Positions 25,532-35,639 are shown, counted from the first letter of the stretch. The stretch: DNA of 64,000 nucleotides from CBDCVN01 sp965223045 (GCA_965223045.1 CBDCVN010000013.1:4402001-4466000), one strand, 5' to 3'. The notes: generated by a model not told the origin, from the sequence alone. Made by a program: numbers and translations.

Positions 25532-27169
25532 CTAAACCAGTTGAAACCACGAACTATCTGTTCCATACTCTTCTATGACCGTTGTTTTACTGTTGAAATT
25601 GTAATTGTTTACAAGATTATTTATTTCCTGCTCGAGCACAGCAAGAGCATTAACAATGAGGTCTTTGCGAAAACCTGAATCGCCTAGCCTAAGCACCAAA
25701 TCTAGAGAAATAACCCTACCCAAAATACGACCTAACTCAGTTAGCTTTCTTTGAGATATTTGCAAATCAACATTAAAGTTTAGTAGTTCTTTGAAAGTGC
25801 TGGCAGCTCGAGCTGTCAAATCATAATTCTTTAAAAATTCATACAGATTAGCTTCTTTTGCCTTTTTCATTAACTTAAGTATCGCCTCAGATACTTGCGT
25901 ATAGAGAACATCATTGGGACCTTCAAAAATTTGGAATGAGCGGCTGTCAACTGTACCACGCCCTACAACATGACTAAGCCTATACCCTTTGGCTCCTAGC
26001 ATTTGTAATGCTGACTGGGAAGCCTCTTGCATAAGATCTGTAGAAACACTTTTGAAAACATTGGCCTCTATACTACTTGAAGAAAGATCTTTTTCAGTAC
26101 CTGCACCTACCATTTTGTCAGTGTAACTGCACATAGCTGAGGAAATTGTGAAAGATGCTTGTAAGCGAGCTAAACGCTGCTGCATTTGGTCATAATTGAG
26201 TAAGCTTTTGCCACCAATAAAGCGTTCTTTGCAGTGATTTAGTGCTTCATCAAGCATGCGCTTTATAAACCCTACTGCCATGCCCGGAAACATAAGGCGA
26301 CTGTAATTTAATATATCAAGCAGCATTTTCAAACCTGTGTTTCTGGGCTCGAGCCTAGCGGTCTTAGGAACTTGTACATTAACTTTATTGCGGCCATAGG
26401 GAATTAAATAAAGACCTAGATTGTCATACATTTCTTCAACTAGAATTTCTTGATCTGGGTGACTAACATCACAAATAAAAAAATTGATGTCACGTTTTAA
26501 CTTACCATGGTCATTATGCCCCCTAGCAGTTATAAGCCAGAAATCAGCCCAGCTAGTAAGCCCTTGCCAATGTTTAGTACCTTTAAGATGATAATGCTCA
26601 TTATGCTCGACAAAAGAACTTTGCATGTTAAGTGCATCAGTGCCGAAATTTGGCTCAGTTAGCATTAAACCACCCATAGTTTTATCTTTAAGAAATCTTT
26701 CAAAGATTGGTGCTTTGACTTCTTCTTGTCCATATTTAGCCACAGGTTGCAAAAATAATGCCAAATTTATTCCAAAAGCAAGTGAAAGCGCTAAAGATTC
26801 ATAAGAAGTTTTTGTTAATAGAGTTAAACCTTCATAAGCATGTCCTCCACGTCCCCCATAATCTACCGGAATAGATATGGAGAGTGGATTGCAAGACATA
26901 ATTTCATGCATAACAGCTGGTGGTACCCCGTGCTGTAAACTAAATTGGTCGACGTCTGCTAGCTTATAGAAAGCGTATCGCAATTTCTCTTCAAATACTT
27001 TTAAGAAGTTTGAAAAAGGTTCTAATGAAATAGACTTTCTGGCCCCTTTAGAAATAGTGTGCATACTGTCTAATTGGGGAGTTTGTTCTAAAATAATTTT
27101 GTTGATATTTACCTCGTCTCTAAACTTTGCTTGGGAATAGAATACTTGAATGCTTGTTAAACAATACAC
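25532..27169 (-). CDS. Acyl-CoA dehydrogenase family flavoprotein
   Basis: Up to 545 residues from a GTG at 27169; an ATG at 27064 would remove 35 poorly conserved residues. ACAD fold: MGGLMLTEPNFGTDALNM (FAD and substrate loop), GTKHWQGLTSWADFWLI, the helical domain with SRLMFPGMAVGFIKRML, and QIFEGPNDVLYTQV, which holds the catalytic-base Glu region. The C terminus (about 420-545) is longer than in simple ACADs and is helical. It probably oxidises an acyl-CoA with FAD; no beta-oxidation partner is adjacent. An upstream 333-nt gap on the other side leads to the DUF2330 gene. Confidence 0.85.
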   Translation of the reverse strand: MYCLTSIQVFYSQAKFRDEVNINKIILEQTPQLDSMHTISKGARKSISLEPFSNFLKVFEEKLRYAFYKLADVDQFSLQHGVPPAVMHEIMSCNPLSISIPVDYGGRGGHAYEGLTLLTKTSYESLALSLAFGINLALFLQPVAKYGQEEVKAPIFERFLKDKTMGGLMLTEPNFGTDALNMQSSFVEHNEHYHLKGTKHWQGLTSWADFWLITARGHNDHGKLKRDINFFICDVSHPDQEILVEEMYDNLGLYLIPYGRNKVNVQVPKTARLEPRNTGLKMLLDILNYSRLMFPGMAVGFIKRMLDEALNHCKERFIGGKSLLNYDQMQQRLARLQASFTISSAMCSYTDKMVGAGTEKDLSSSSIEANVFKSVSTDLMQEASQSALQMLGAKGYRLSHVVGRGTVDSRSFQIFEGPNDVLYTQVSEAILKLMKKAKEANLYEFLKNYDLTARAASTFKELLNFNVDLQISQRKLTELGRILGRVISLDLVLRLGDSGFRKDLIVNALAVLEQEINNLVNNYNFNSKTTVIEEYGTDSSWFQLV

Positions 27170-27502
27170 TGTTCAAAAATAACTTCTGTCAACTCCAGCA
27201 ACCCAGCACAGTTTCTTAACTTTATAATGCTAGCATTAATTATAAACATAACTCTTGTATATAATAGGCCTGCCTAGGAATAAGTTTATGTACACCTAAG
27301 ATGGTGTTAATAGAAAACTAGCGAAATGCATAATTTGATGACTAAATCCTACTAAAAGATACCAGCTTTGTGCCTAATGAGTTTAAGGTTCGAGTTACTA
27401 GATTATTTTCAGTGTAGATTTAATACAAACCTAGCCAAACCAAAACACTTTTCGTAAACTTGTCAAAGAGGAGATACCTCACACTTAACAAGGAGGTTTT
27501 TT
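27170..27502. other. Divergent intergenic region (333 bp)
   Basis: Lies between the divergent acyl-CoA dehydrogenase and DUF2330 genes. It must hold both promoters; the only clear signal is AAGGAGG at 27489-27495 before the DUF2330 start. No gene or hairpin seen. Confidence 0.4.
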
Positions 27503-28825
27503 ATGTTAAAAACTCTTAAGCTAATCTCAGCGGCAATTTTATTAATTCTTGGTAGCGTTCAGGCTTTTTGTGGTTTCTATGTTTCTAAAGCCGATGCTGA
27601 CCTTTTTAATGAGGCTTCTAAGGTTATTATTGCTCGAGATGGTGACCGCACTATCTTGACCATGGCCAATGATTTTAAAGGTGATGTTAATGAATTTGCC
27701 TTAGTTGTGCCGGTGCCTACAGTATTGCAAGAAGGGCAAATTCAAGTTAGTGACAGTGCTATCATTGATCGCATTGATGCTTACAGTGCTCCCAGACTAG
27801 TTGAATATTTTGATGAAGACCCTTGCTATGAATATGAGTTTGACGATATGTTTTTTGAGACTGAAGAATCAGCAGATTTTGACGGAGGGAGTTACAGAGA
27901 ACGTGCTGAAAGCCTTGGAGTAACCATTGAGGCTGCATTTAGTGTGGGAGAATATGACATTTTGATCCTTAGTGCCCAAGAATCAGATGGTTTAGAAACT
28001 TGGTTACTAGAAAACGATTACAACATTCCTGAAGGTGCAGCAGAGATATTTAATGGTTACATTAAGCAAGAAATGAAATTTTTTGTGGCTAAAGTAAACC
28101 TAGAAGCTTTTGAGAAAAGTGGTCAAGTTTTCTTGCGTCCACTGGCAATGGCATTTGAATCAGATGATTTTATGCTGCCTATACAACTAGGTACTATTAA
28201 TGCTAACGGTCCACAGGACTTAGTAATCTTCTTGCTATCACCTCAAGGACGTATTACTACTAGTAACTATCGCGTGGCTAACATTCCTAGTGATGAAAAC
28301 CTGCCTGAATTTGTTGAAGACGATTTCGGTGAATTTTATACTGCTATGTTTCAAAATGGCTATGAACGTGAAGATAGGGATGCAGTCTTCTTAGAATATG
28401 CTTGGGATATGAGTTGGTGTGACCCCTGTGCTGCTGACCCTCTTTCTGAAGATGAACTTAACAAAGCAGGGGTTTTTTGGCTAGAAGAAAATTCTGATTT
28501 TGGTGCTCCAAATGTTTATTTGACCCGTTTACACCTGCGCTACACTGCAGAAACTCATCCCGAAGACTTAGTGTTTGAAGTTACTGATAATCGCGAGAAC
28601 TTTCAAGGTCGTTATGTGTTACAGCGACCTTTTGAAGGTGAAATTACTTGTGATGCAGGCAAAGAGTATGTGCGCAGTGTAAAAGAACGCCAAGAGCGAG
28701 AAGCACAAACATTAGCTAATCTTACTGGTTGGGATATTACTAATATTCGTAATAGGCTAGCACTTTACAATCCAGAAGTAGATGTACCTACCTGGTGGGA
28801 TAGAGTATTTGATAGGGTTAGGTAA
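27503..28825 (+). CDS. DUF2330 secreted protein
   Basis: 440 residues with AAGGAGG before the ATG and a signal peptide (to about residue 24, cleaved near VQAFCGFYVSKADADL). The DUF2330 phrase FNEASKVIIARDGDRTILTMANDFKG and FALVVPVPTVLQEGQI is clear. Cys residues occur as WCDPCAADPL near 312. The family is exported and of unknown role, often beside envelope genes in Gram-negative bacteria. The gene abuts the convergent MFS gene with no base between the two stop codons. Confidence 0.85.
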   Translation: MLKTLKLISAAILLILGSVQAFCGFYVSKADADLFNEASKVIIARDGDRTILTMANDFKGDVNEFALVVPVPTVLQEGQIQVSDSAIIDRIDAYSAPRLVEYFDEDPCYEYEFDDMFFETEESADFDGGSYRERAESLGVTIEAAFSVGEYDILILSAQESDGLETWLLENDYNIPEGAAEIFNGYIKQEMKFFVAKVNLEAFEKSGQVFLRPLAMAFESDDFMLPIQLGTINANGPQDLVIFLLSPQGRITTSNYRVANIPSDENLPEFVEDDFGEFYTAMFQNGYEREDRDAVFLEYAWDMSWCDPCAADPLSEDELNKAGVFWLEENSDFGAPNVYLTRLHLRYTAETHPEDLVFEVTDNRENFQGRYVLQRPFEGEITCDAGKEYVRSVKERQEREAQTLANLTGWDITNIRNRLALYNPEVDVPTWWDRVFDRVR

Positions 28826-30283
28826 TTAGTTATTAGTAGTCTTCAGTGGTAACTCGGGAATAAAAAGCGTAGCTAGCCAAGCTGCTGCTACCAAAAATGT
28901 AGTGTAAAAGTAAATCTGAGTTATAGCATTTGCAAAAGTTTCTTTGAGCAAATTTTCAGTGGGTACTGTCAGCGAGATTGCGAGTACAGTACCCATAATA
29001 GCCACACCTATAGTACCACCAATTTGTCTTGCAAATTGGCTGGTGCTAGTGGCTTGACCTAGCTTGCACACATCAACTGCATTTTGGATTGCAATGGTAT
29101 AAAGCGGAAAAGAAGGTCCTAGGCCAAATCCACAAATTATCATGTAAAAAGTTGCTCGAGTATAACTAACACTTTCACTTATTGTTGAAAGCAAGTAAAC
29201 TCCTACTAATAAAATAACATTACTAATGAGCATTAACACATGATAGCGCCCTATACGTGAGACAAGCTGACCTCCAAGAATAGCCCCAAAAACTGTACCC
29301 ATTGAAAGCGGAATAAGGCTAATACCTGCTTTAGTGGTAGAAACACCCAAGACATTAACCATAAAAAGGGGCAGAAAAATCAACATGTTTAAAAAAGAAG
29401 CACCTAAAAAGAAAAGAGCTATGTTACCCACACTAAAAACTCGGTTTTTAAACAAACTTAAGTCTAAAATAGGGTTAGAGCTTTTTAAAGATCGTACTAC
29501 AAAGAGAAATAGACTAACTATGGCAATAGCAAGAAGCAAAAGGGTAATTGCTGAGTTCCAAGGATAAACACCTTTATCAATTTGTAAGGCTAACACTAAT
29601 GGCGTAAGGCCAATTAGTAGTAAAATAGCTGAAAGATAGTCTAGTTTTTGTTTATTTTCTGGAGGTCTAAGCTTAGGCATGTTAACAGCTATAAACCACA
29701 AAGCGACTGCTCCAAAGGGCAAATTAACATAGAAAATCCAACGCCAACCTTCAATGCCTGAAATAATATTGCCACCATGGTCGGTAAGGAAACCACCTAT
29801 TAAAGGGCCCAATATGCTAGCTATACCAAAAGTGGCTCCTACAAAACCTTGATATTTACCTCTTACATTAGGTGGATAAAGGTCAGCTATAATTATAAAG
29901 GTTAAAGCAAATAGTCCAGCTCCACCTAAACCTTGAATGGCTCTAAAGAAAACCAATTGATTCATGCCATCACCAAGTAAGGGCAAAGGACCGAATTCAC
30001 CAGCAATACCACACAAAAATGATCCCAATAAAAATAGGCTTACTGCAAATAACTCTATATTTTTACGGCTGGTCATATCAGCAAGTTTTCCATAAATAGG
30101 AACCATTACTGTTGAGGCAAGTAAGTAAGCAGTAGCTACCCAAGCATAACGAGTAATGCCACCTAAATCCTCAACTATTTTGGGTAGTGCTGTTGCAACA
30201 ATAGTTTGATCTAAAGCTCCTAAAAAAAGAGCAAGTAAAATACCAATAAGAATGTAGGTTTTATCTTTGGTGCTTAGGTTCAT
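28826..30283 (-). CDS. MFS drug-efflux transporter, DHA2 (14-TM) family
   Basis: 485 residues, fourteen predicted TM helices. The family motif LDQTIVATALPKIVEDLGG is at residues 24-42, and the PIYGKLADMTSRK loop and the QFARQIGGTIGVAIMG segment follow, as in EmrB/QacA-type proton-coupled drug exporters. It overlaps the tetR gene by 23 nt, so the repressor and pump form an operon. Substrate unknown. Confidence 0.92.
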   Translation of the reverse strand: MNLSTKDKTYILIGILLALFLGALDQTIVATALPKIVEDLGGITRYAWVATAYLLASTVMVPIYGKLADMTSRKNIELFAVSLFLLGSFLCGIAGEFGPLPLLGDGMNQLVFFRAIQGLGGAGLFALTFIIIADLYPPNVRGKYQGFVGATFGIASILGPLIGGFLTDHGGNIISGIEGWRWIFYVNLPFGAVALWFIAVNMPKLRPPENKQKLDYLSAILLLIGLTPLVLALQIDKGVYPWNSAITLLLLAIAIVSLFLFVVRSLKSSNPILDLSLFKNRVFSVGNIALFFLGASFLNMLIFLPLFMVNVLGVSTTKAGISLIPLSMGTVFGAILGGQLVSRIGRYHVLMLISNVILLVGVYLLSTISESVSYTRATFYMIICGFGLGPSFPLYTIAIQNAVDVCKLGQATSTSQFARQIGGTIGVAIMGTVLAISLTVPTENLLKETFANAITQIYFYTTFLVAAAWLATLFIPELPLKTTNN

Positions 30284-30884
30284 AATGTTGTAGATTAGTT
30301 AAAGCTTGTAAAGCTATTCTAACCACATTGCGCAAAGTTTTAGCCTTGTAACCAGCCTTAGCAAAGGTATAAAGACCCATAAGGGTAGCAGTAAAGTGAT
30401 CTGCTAAAGCAATCAAATCTTCCTTATTTAGATAAGGTTTTACTGAGGGGTCTTGCTGCAAAATGTTTTTTAAAGCTTTTCGTAAAAGATTAGTGTGCTT
30501 GTGAATTAAGGTTTCCACAGACAGATCACTTTGTGCTTGCTCTATAGAAGTAGTGAGTAAAAAGCACCCTCTGTGATCCTTATGTTTTTCTACTTTTTCA
30601 ATTACAGTTTCAAGTAAAGCTTGAATGGCTACTAATGCAGACGTTTCTTTGGCAGTACTGTGTAACATCGTAATAATAGCACCATACTCTTGTACACCGT
30701 ACTGCTCAATAGCCTCAAGGTAAAGTTGGCGCTTATTACCAAAAGCATTATAAAGGCTGGGCTTCTCTAAACCAGTAGCCTTAACAAGGTCATCAAGAGT
30801 TGTTGCCTGAAAACCTTTTTCCCAAAAGACCTCTGTTGCCTTAATCAGTACATCTGTCTTATCAAACTTGCGTGGGCGTGCCAT
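30261..30884 (-). CDS. TetR/AcrR-family repressor
   Basis: 207 residues. N-terminal HTH reads KATEVFWEKGFQATTLDDLVKATGLEKPSLYNAFGNKRQLY (residues 12-52), typical TetR. The C-terminal domain binds an inducer. The overlap with the downstream MFS gene suggests it represses this operon, with autoregulation at the promoter in the 409-bp gap upstream. Confidence 0.92.
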   Translation of the reverse strand: MARPRKFDKTDVLIKATEVFWEKGFQATTLDDLVKATGLEKPSLYNAFGNKRQLYLEAIEQYGVQEYGAIITMLHSTAKETSALVAIQALLETVIEKVEKHKDHRGCFLLTTSIEQAQSDLSVETLIHKHTNLLRKALKNILQQDPSVKPYLNKEDLIALADHFTATLMGLYTFAKAGYKAKTLRNVVRIALQALTNLQHYEPKHQR

Positions 30885-31305
30885 AACTTATTATTTAGCA
30901 AACCTTAATGCAAAAACTCTTCCATAAAAAGATATCTCTATAGTATTCACATAATAGCATATTTTAAAGTAGATTCGAAGTATTTTACTAATTGGTAAAT
31001 ATTATAACCGATGAACTTCTTACACAGAAAACGTAAGGTGAGCGCTCAATCTGAGCATAGTTAAATAAGGAGATATAAGCTGACATACACCCTAATCAAT
31101 TTTCAATCCCATTGAGTGCTAGGTTTGACTTGAAAGTTATTGACTTTCTAGTATAAAATTGTTAGATTTTATTTTGTGCAGCAAGAGTATTTTCACAATG
31201 TTTTTTACTTAACAGAATTCTTTTGTGATTACACATCTGAACTAACCTCAAAGTAACTAACTAAATATAATTTCTGCAATTTAACTTAAGGAAGTGATTT
31301 TAACC
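30885..31305. other. Divergent regulatory region, tetR / cytochrome P460
   Basis: About 420 nt without a gene. A promoter-like pair TTGACT (31125-31130) and TAGTAT (31149-31154) with 18-nt spacing faces the cytochrome gene. A TetR operator for the minus strand probably lies near 30900-31000 but no clear palindrome was identified. Confidence 0.35.
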
Positions 31306-32415
31306 ATGATCTACAAAGCTAAGTGGTCGCTTGTTGTTCTTGCTGTTATTTTAGTAGTACTTGTTTTTTCAACCTTTAGTTTGTTTGCACAAGATTCAAG
31401 TATGGAAAAGCCTTATGTTTTTGATGAGGATGGCAATTTAATACGCCCTGAAGGTTATAGAGAGTGGCTTTATATTGGCACTCCGATAACTCCAAATGAT
31501 CTTAATCCACCTGAAGCAGCTTTCCCTGAGTTTCATAATGTCTATATTCATCCAAATAATGTTGCATATTACAAGGCAAATGGTAGTTTTCCAGATGGTA
31601 CTATTTTGGTTAAAGAATTAGTCAGCGTAGGCTCTACACAAGCGGTAAGTGGTAACGGATATTTTCAAGGTGATTTTATTGGTTTAGAAGCAGCAGTAAA
31701 AGATGTTGAGCACTTTCCAAATGAACCTAGTAATTGGGCATATTTTAGTTTTGGGCATAGCTATCCACTTACAGATACAGCAACTGCTTTTCCAACAGAG
31801 TCTTGTAACGCTTGCCACCAAGCTGTTGCAGCTGAAGATTTTATCTTTACTCAGTATTACCCAGTACTAAACGCAATTGTAGAAGAAGCTAAAAGTGCAA
31901 TCGTAGAAGAAACTCAAAATGAAGCTAAAAGCGAAGAAGCTCCTTTTTCACCTTATGTTAATGGTGAGGGTGAAATCTCTTTGCCTAAAGATTTCCGTAA
32001 AACCATGTCACATCTTGGTTCTTGGTTCGTTCCAGAAGGTGATGCAAGCGGGTTTCATGATGTGTATGCTGACCAAACAAGTGTAGAACAGTATAGAGAA
32101 ACAGGTGAATTTCCAGATGGAGCTATTTTAGTTAAGGAGCTTAGAGCTTCAGAGGCTGGAGATTATACTACTGGTAATGGAGTTAGTTATCCTACAGAAT
32201 CCATTAAACAATGGTTTGTTATGGTCAAAGATAGTAAAGATAGATTCACTGATAATAAGAACTGGGGTGAAGGTTGGGGTTGGGCTTTATTTAAACCAGA
32301 TAACATGAATGAAAATGTAAGCACTGATTACAAGGCTGATTGCTTGGGTTGTCACATTCCTGCAAAAGATACAGATTGGATCTATGTAGAAGTTTATCCT
32401 ACTCTAAGTGAATAA
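31306..32415 (+). CDS. Two-domain cytochrome P460
   Basis: 369 residues from the ATG at 31306; a GTG at 31294 would sit on the ribosome binding site. After an N-terminal signal anchor (to about 35) there are two related domains, about 40-205 and 225-369. Each has a FPDGTILVKEL or FPDGAILVKEL segment and ends in a haem-binding CxxCH: ESCNACHQ in the first and DCLGCHIP in the second. P460-type cytochromes act on hydroxylamine, NO or other small substrates in the periplasm. Two fused domains in one chain are less common. The haem-lysine crosslink cannot be confirmed by eye. Confidence 0.85.
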   Translation: MIYKAKWSLVVLAVILVVLVFSTFSLFAQDSSMEKPYVFDEDGNLIRPEGYREWLYIGTPITPNDLNPPEAAFPEFHNVYIHPNNVAYYKANGSFPDGTILVKELVSVGSTQAVSGNGYFQGDFIGLEAAVKDVEHFPNEPSNWAYFSFGHSYPLTDTATAFPTESCNACHQAVAAEDFIFTQYYPVLNAIVEEAKSAIVEETQNEAKSEEAPFSPYVNGEGEISLPKDFRKTMSHLGSWFVPEGDASGFHDVYADQTSVEQYRETGEFPDGAILVKELRASEAGDYTTGNGVSYPTESIKQWFVMVKDSKDRFTDNKNWGEGWGWALFKPDNMNENVSTDYKADCLGCHIPAKDTDWIYVEVYPTLSE

Positions 32416-32442
32416 GTCCTAATTGATATATTGCTTTATAGT

Positions 32443-32484
32443 TTGCCTTGATTAGCTCTTTAATAGCAAGGCAATATTTTGTTT
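32443..32484 (+). terminator. Terminator after the cytochrome P460 gene
   Basis: TTGCCTTG and CAAGGCAA form an 8-bp perfect stem around a 16-nt loop that can itself pair partly, followed by TATTTTGTTT. It lies 28 nt after the stop codon. Confidence 0.55.
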
Positions 32485-32675
32485 ATAGCAAGTTATAGTG
32501 TGCTAGAAAAGCTGTTTCTTAAATTTATGACCTATAAAATGTTTATAGGGAAATATGTTATGCTTCAAACCTCATTTAGAAGTAGCTTTACTGTATAGTA
32601 AAACTATGAATCAAATATGCCCAAGTTCGAGCCTGTGGATAACGAGGTCACTTCATTTTTGAGAGGAATAATACT

Positions 32676-33080
32676 ATGAAATCAGATGAAGAATTAAAGC
32701 GTGATAATCCAAAATTGTACAAAGTTGCTCGAGAGAATGGTACAGAACATCGTTTTGTAGGTAAATATGTGAACACTCATGATGATGGCATTTATCATTG
32801 TGCAGTATGCGATGCTCCGCTTTTTTCTTCAGAGACCAAGTTTGATAGTAAATCTGGGTGGCCTTCTTTTACTGATCCTGTTTTACAAGATGCTGTGACC
32901 CTTCATACTGACAATAGTCATGGTATGGTTCGCACAGAGGTGAAATGTAAAAATTGTGATGCACATCTTGGTCATGTGTTTCCAGATGGACCCAAGAATG
33001 ATGATGGCAAGGATTGTGACCGCTATTGCATTAATAGCATTAGCCTTGATTTAAAAAAAGCAGGGAGTCCTAAGTTATGA
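32676..33080 (+). CDS. msrB: Peptide-methionine (R)-S-oxide reductase
   Basis: 134 residues. Zinc-site pairs CAVCDAP and CKNCDAHLGHVF, the KSGWPSF loop and the catalytic DRYCINS motif are all present. MsrB repairs R-methionine sulfoxide with thioredoxin. It overlaps msrA by 4 nt (ATGA), so the pair is translationally coupled. AGAGGAAT precedes the ATG. Confidence 0.95.
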   Translation: MKSDEELKRDNPKLYKVARENGTEHRFVGKYVNTHDDGIYHCAVCDAPLFSSETKFDSKSGWPSFTDPVLQDAVTLHTDNSHGMVRTEVKCKNCDAHLGHVFPDGPKNDDGKDCDRYCINSISLDLKKAGSPKL

Positions 33081-33574
33081 ATAAAAAGAGCGCTGCTGTG
33101 TTAGCTGGTGGATGTTTTTGGGGTTTAGAAGATTTAATTCGAGGTTTAGAAGGAGTTATTGACACAGAAGTTGGATATACAGGTGGGCAAAATGACAGTC
33201 CTACCTACCAAAACCATCCCGGCCATGCTGAGGCTGTAGAAATTACATATAACCCAGAAGAAATTAGCTATAAGCAGCTACTTAACTTCTTCTTCCAAAT
33301 TCATAATCCAACCACACTTAACCAGCAAGGAAATGACATGGGGACTTCCTACCGATCAGCAATTTTCTATAAGAACGAGGAGGAAAAAAGGATTGCTGAA
33401 GAAATGATTGAGATTGTTGATGAATCACAAAGGTGGCCTAACTCAGTAGTTACTACCTTAGAACCTTTTACCCATTTTTGGCCTGCTGAAAGTTACCATC
33501 AAGATTACCTCAAAAAGAACCCCGGAGGATATACTTGTCATACAATCTATTTTGACAGTTATTTAGATAGCTAA
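33077..33574 (+). CDS. msrA: Peptide-methionine (S)-S-oxide reductase
   Basis: 165 residues. AGGCFWGLED holds the catalytic Cys; EVGYTGGQNDSPTYQN, NQQGNDMGTSYRSAIFY and ESYHQDYLKKNP are family motifs. MsrA reduces the S form of methionine sulfoxide and completes the repair pair with msrB. No resolving-Cys extension is obvious beyond the C-terminal region. Confidence 0.95.
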   Translation: MNKKSAAVLAGGCFWGLEDLIRGLEGVIDTEVGYTGGQNDSPTYQNHPGHAEAVEITYNPEEISYKQLLNFFFQIHNPTTLNQQGNDMGTSYRSAIFYKNEEEKRIAEEMIEIVDESQRWPNSVVTTLEPFTHFWPAESYHQDYLKKNPGGYTCHTIYFDSYLDS

Positions 33575-33578
33575 TTAG

Positions 33579-33643
33579 TTTGCTTGTGAAGAGCAGTTTA
33601 TGTCTGACAATAATTTTGTCTACACTACATCTTCACAAACAAA
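33579..33643. repeat. Inverted repeat after msrA
   Basis: TTTGCTTGTGAAG (33579-33591) and CTTCACAAACAAA (33631-33643) pair at 12 of 13 positions across a 39-nt loop. It starts 4 nt after the msrA stop. It could be a terminator with a large loop or a small mobile remnant. Confidence 0.4.
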
Positions 33644-33868
33644 AGAATGATATTTTGCTGAGTAATGGGAAGGTAAGCCGTTTTGTGTTGCTTTGGAAAA
33701 AGCAACACTTTCATGGTAATTGAATAGCACCTCTGGTGTAATAAGAAAAGCTAAGATTTGTTTTCTGAACAGCATCACTACCCTTTAAATCTAAATCTAT
33801 AAAACCTGCGTATCTTTATTAAGAAGGGGAATAATCTTGGTTGAAAAACACCTGAATGGAGTTATTGT

Positions 33869-34753
33869 ATGAAAAAGATTTTAGTTTTATTAGTACTTAT
33901 AAGTATCCTTCTTACGTTAGGACTAAGTGCTTGCACTAACGATGAGCTTAGGACGTTTCGCCTTACTATTAATGGACTCGAGCCACTGTCAGATGGTTTA
34001 CTTTATGAAGGCTGGGCTATAATTGATGGCAACCCTATAACAACTGGTAAGTTTAATGTTAAAAATGGAAGCATTGTTGATGCATTAGGCAATGAGATCT
34101 CTAACGGTGATTTTGATGTTAGTCAAGACCTAAGTGCTGCCAGCAGAATTGTAATTACCGTTGAACCAAAAGGAGATAATGATACTATCCCTGCAGATAC
34201 AAAAATTCTATCTGGCGATGTTACAGGCAATACGGCCAATCTAACAGTTGAGGCAATTTTAGGGAGCTTTAGTAAAGCTAGTGGCAAATATATTTTAGCA
34301 ACTCCTACAAATGGTGATAACACTAATGAGTTAAGCGGCATATGGTTCCTTGACCCTGCAGCAGGCCCTAGTGCAGGTTTAAATCTCCCCACTTTACCTG
34401 CTGGTTGGAAATATGAAGGTTGGGCAGTTATAAACGGTACCCCTGTTACCAGTGGTAAGTTTACTGTGCTCAGTGCTGCTGATGAGTCAGCACTGTTTAG
34501 TGGCCCTTTAGATGGTCCACCTTTCCCTGGTGAAGATTACTTACAAAATGCACCTGCTGGGTTAACTTTTCCCACAGATCTAAGTAGCCAAAAAGTAGTT
34601 GTTTCAATTGAGCCAGAACCTGATGATAGCAGTGCTCCATTCACTCTAAAACCTCTTGCTGGTGATGTGCCTGCTAATGCTTTGGATCATACAATTTATA
34701 ACCTTAACCAAAATTTGAATAGCTTTCCCACTGCTAGTGCAGAAATTAGATGA
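33869..34753 (+). CDS. Lipoprotein with two anti-sigma-like repeats
   Basis: 294 residues. Lipoprotein signal ends LLTLGLSAC with Cys at about 22. Two related halves start LTINGLEPLSDGLLYEGWAIIDGNPITTGKF and, near residue 170, LPTLPAGWKYEGWAVINGTPVTSGKF; both have YEGWA(I/V)I(D/N)G.P(I/V)T(T/S)GKF. The YEGW pattern occurs in extracytoplasmic anti-sigma-like and RskA-type C-terminal domains, but there is no ZAS domain. It is followed 24 nt later by a Crp/Fnr gene; shared transcription is likely. Function unknown. Confidence 0.65.
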   Translation: MKKILVLLVLISILLTLGLSACTNDELRTFRLTINGLEPLSDGLLYEGWAIIDGNPITTGKFNVKNGSIVDALGNEISNGDFDVSQDLSAASRIVITVEPKGDNDTIPADTKILSGDVTGNTANLTVEAILGSFSKASGKYILATPTNGDNTNELSGIWFLDPAAGPSAGLNLPTLPAGWKYEGWAVINGTPVTSGKFTVLSAADESALFSGPLDGPPFPGEDYLQNAPAGLTFPTDLSSQKVVVSIEPEPDDSSAPFTLKPLAGDVPANALDHTIYNLNQNLNSFPTASAEIR

Positions 34754-34777
34754 CTTTTGCTCAAATAAGGAGACTTT

Positions 34778-35455
34778 ATGCAAACCTGGACAGTTCAAAA
34801 TACTGACTTTTCTAATTTAGTAAGCTCCCAGAGTATAGCTAATTTCCATCAATTATGGCCTAATAAGCTGTATGAAAAAGGTGACATTATTTTTCACGCA
34901 GGTGATTCAGCAACAGATTTGCATATTATTGCACAAGGACAAGTTAAACTTATTGCCTATACACCAAGTGGGGTTGAGCGAATTGTAGCTATTTGTGGGC
35001 CAAACGACTTCATTGGTGAAGCATTTTTACAAGATAACGCTGCTTATCAAGTGGATGCAGTGGCCTTAGCAGGTACTACAACCTATTCTATTAGTCGCCA
35101 ATCATTTTTGGAAATGACCCAGAGAGACCCTAGTATTGCCCTTACTTTCTCTCAAATTATGGTTAGCTATCTTTCACATTGTCGTGAACAACTTTCTGGG
35201 TCCTACGCCCCTGTTAAAACTCGCTTGGCAAAAGTGTTTCTAGAACAAGTTGAGCGCTTTGGGCAAACTAAAGATGATATGTGGGCAAACTTAAATACAA
35301 ATTTAAAGCACGAGGAGCTTGCTGCTATGATTAGAGCTACAAGGGTCAGTGTTTCTGTAACGATAGCAGAGCTTAGGGATGAAGGTGTTTTACAAGGTAC
35401 ACGTGGACAATACACTATTAATGTACCAGCACTCACTAATATTGCGGAAAATTAG
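34778..35455 (+). CDS. Crp/Fnr-family transcription regulator
   Basis: 225 residues. An N-terminal cyclic-nucleotide-binding-like domain (about 25-140, FHAGDSATDLHIIAQGQVKL) and a C-terminal winged HTH (about 150-220, HEELAAMIRATRVSVSVTIAELRDEGVL). It lacks the N-terminal Cys cluster of Fnr, so it is not an iron-sulfur sensor of that kind. It may regulate the upstream lipoprotein gene. Confidence 0.88.
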   Translation: MQTWTVQNTDFSNLVSSQSIANFHQLWPNKLYEKGDIIFHAGDSATDLHIIAQGQVKLIAYTPSGVERIVAICGPNDFIGEAFLQDNAAYQVDAVALAGTTTYSISRQSFLEMTQRDPSIALTFSQIMVSYLSHCREQLSGSYAPVKTRLAKVFLEQVERFGQTKDDMWANLNTNLKHEELAAMIRATRVSVSVTIAELRDEGVLQGTRGQYTINVPALTNIAEN

Positions 35456-35639
35456 CGAGCTTATAAATCTGTAGAAAATTTTGTCTCATAAAGCCTCTAA
35501 GGTTTGATTACTATACCTACCCTGATGGGAGTCAATACCTTGTCAGCAATAAGACCTACAAACCCACTGTTTTCCGCCATAATGGGTGCGTGTTTTGCCT
35601 ACACCTTACGTTTTAAGCAAAAACAATGGGAGACTTGTA

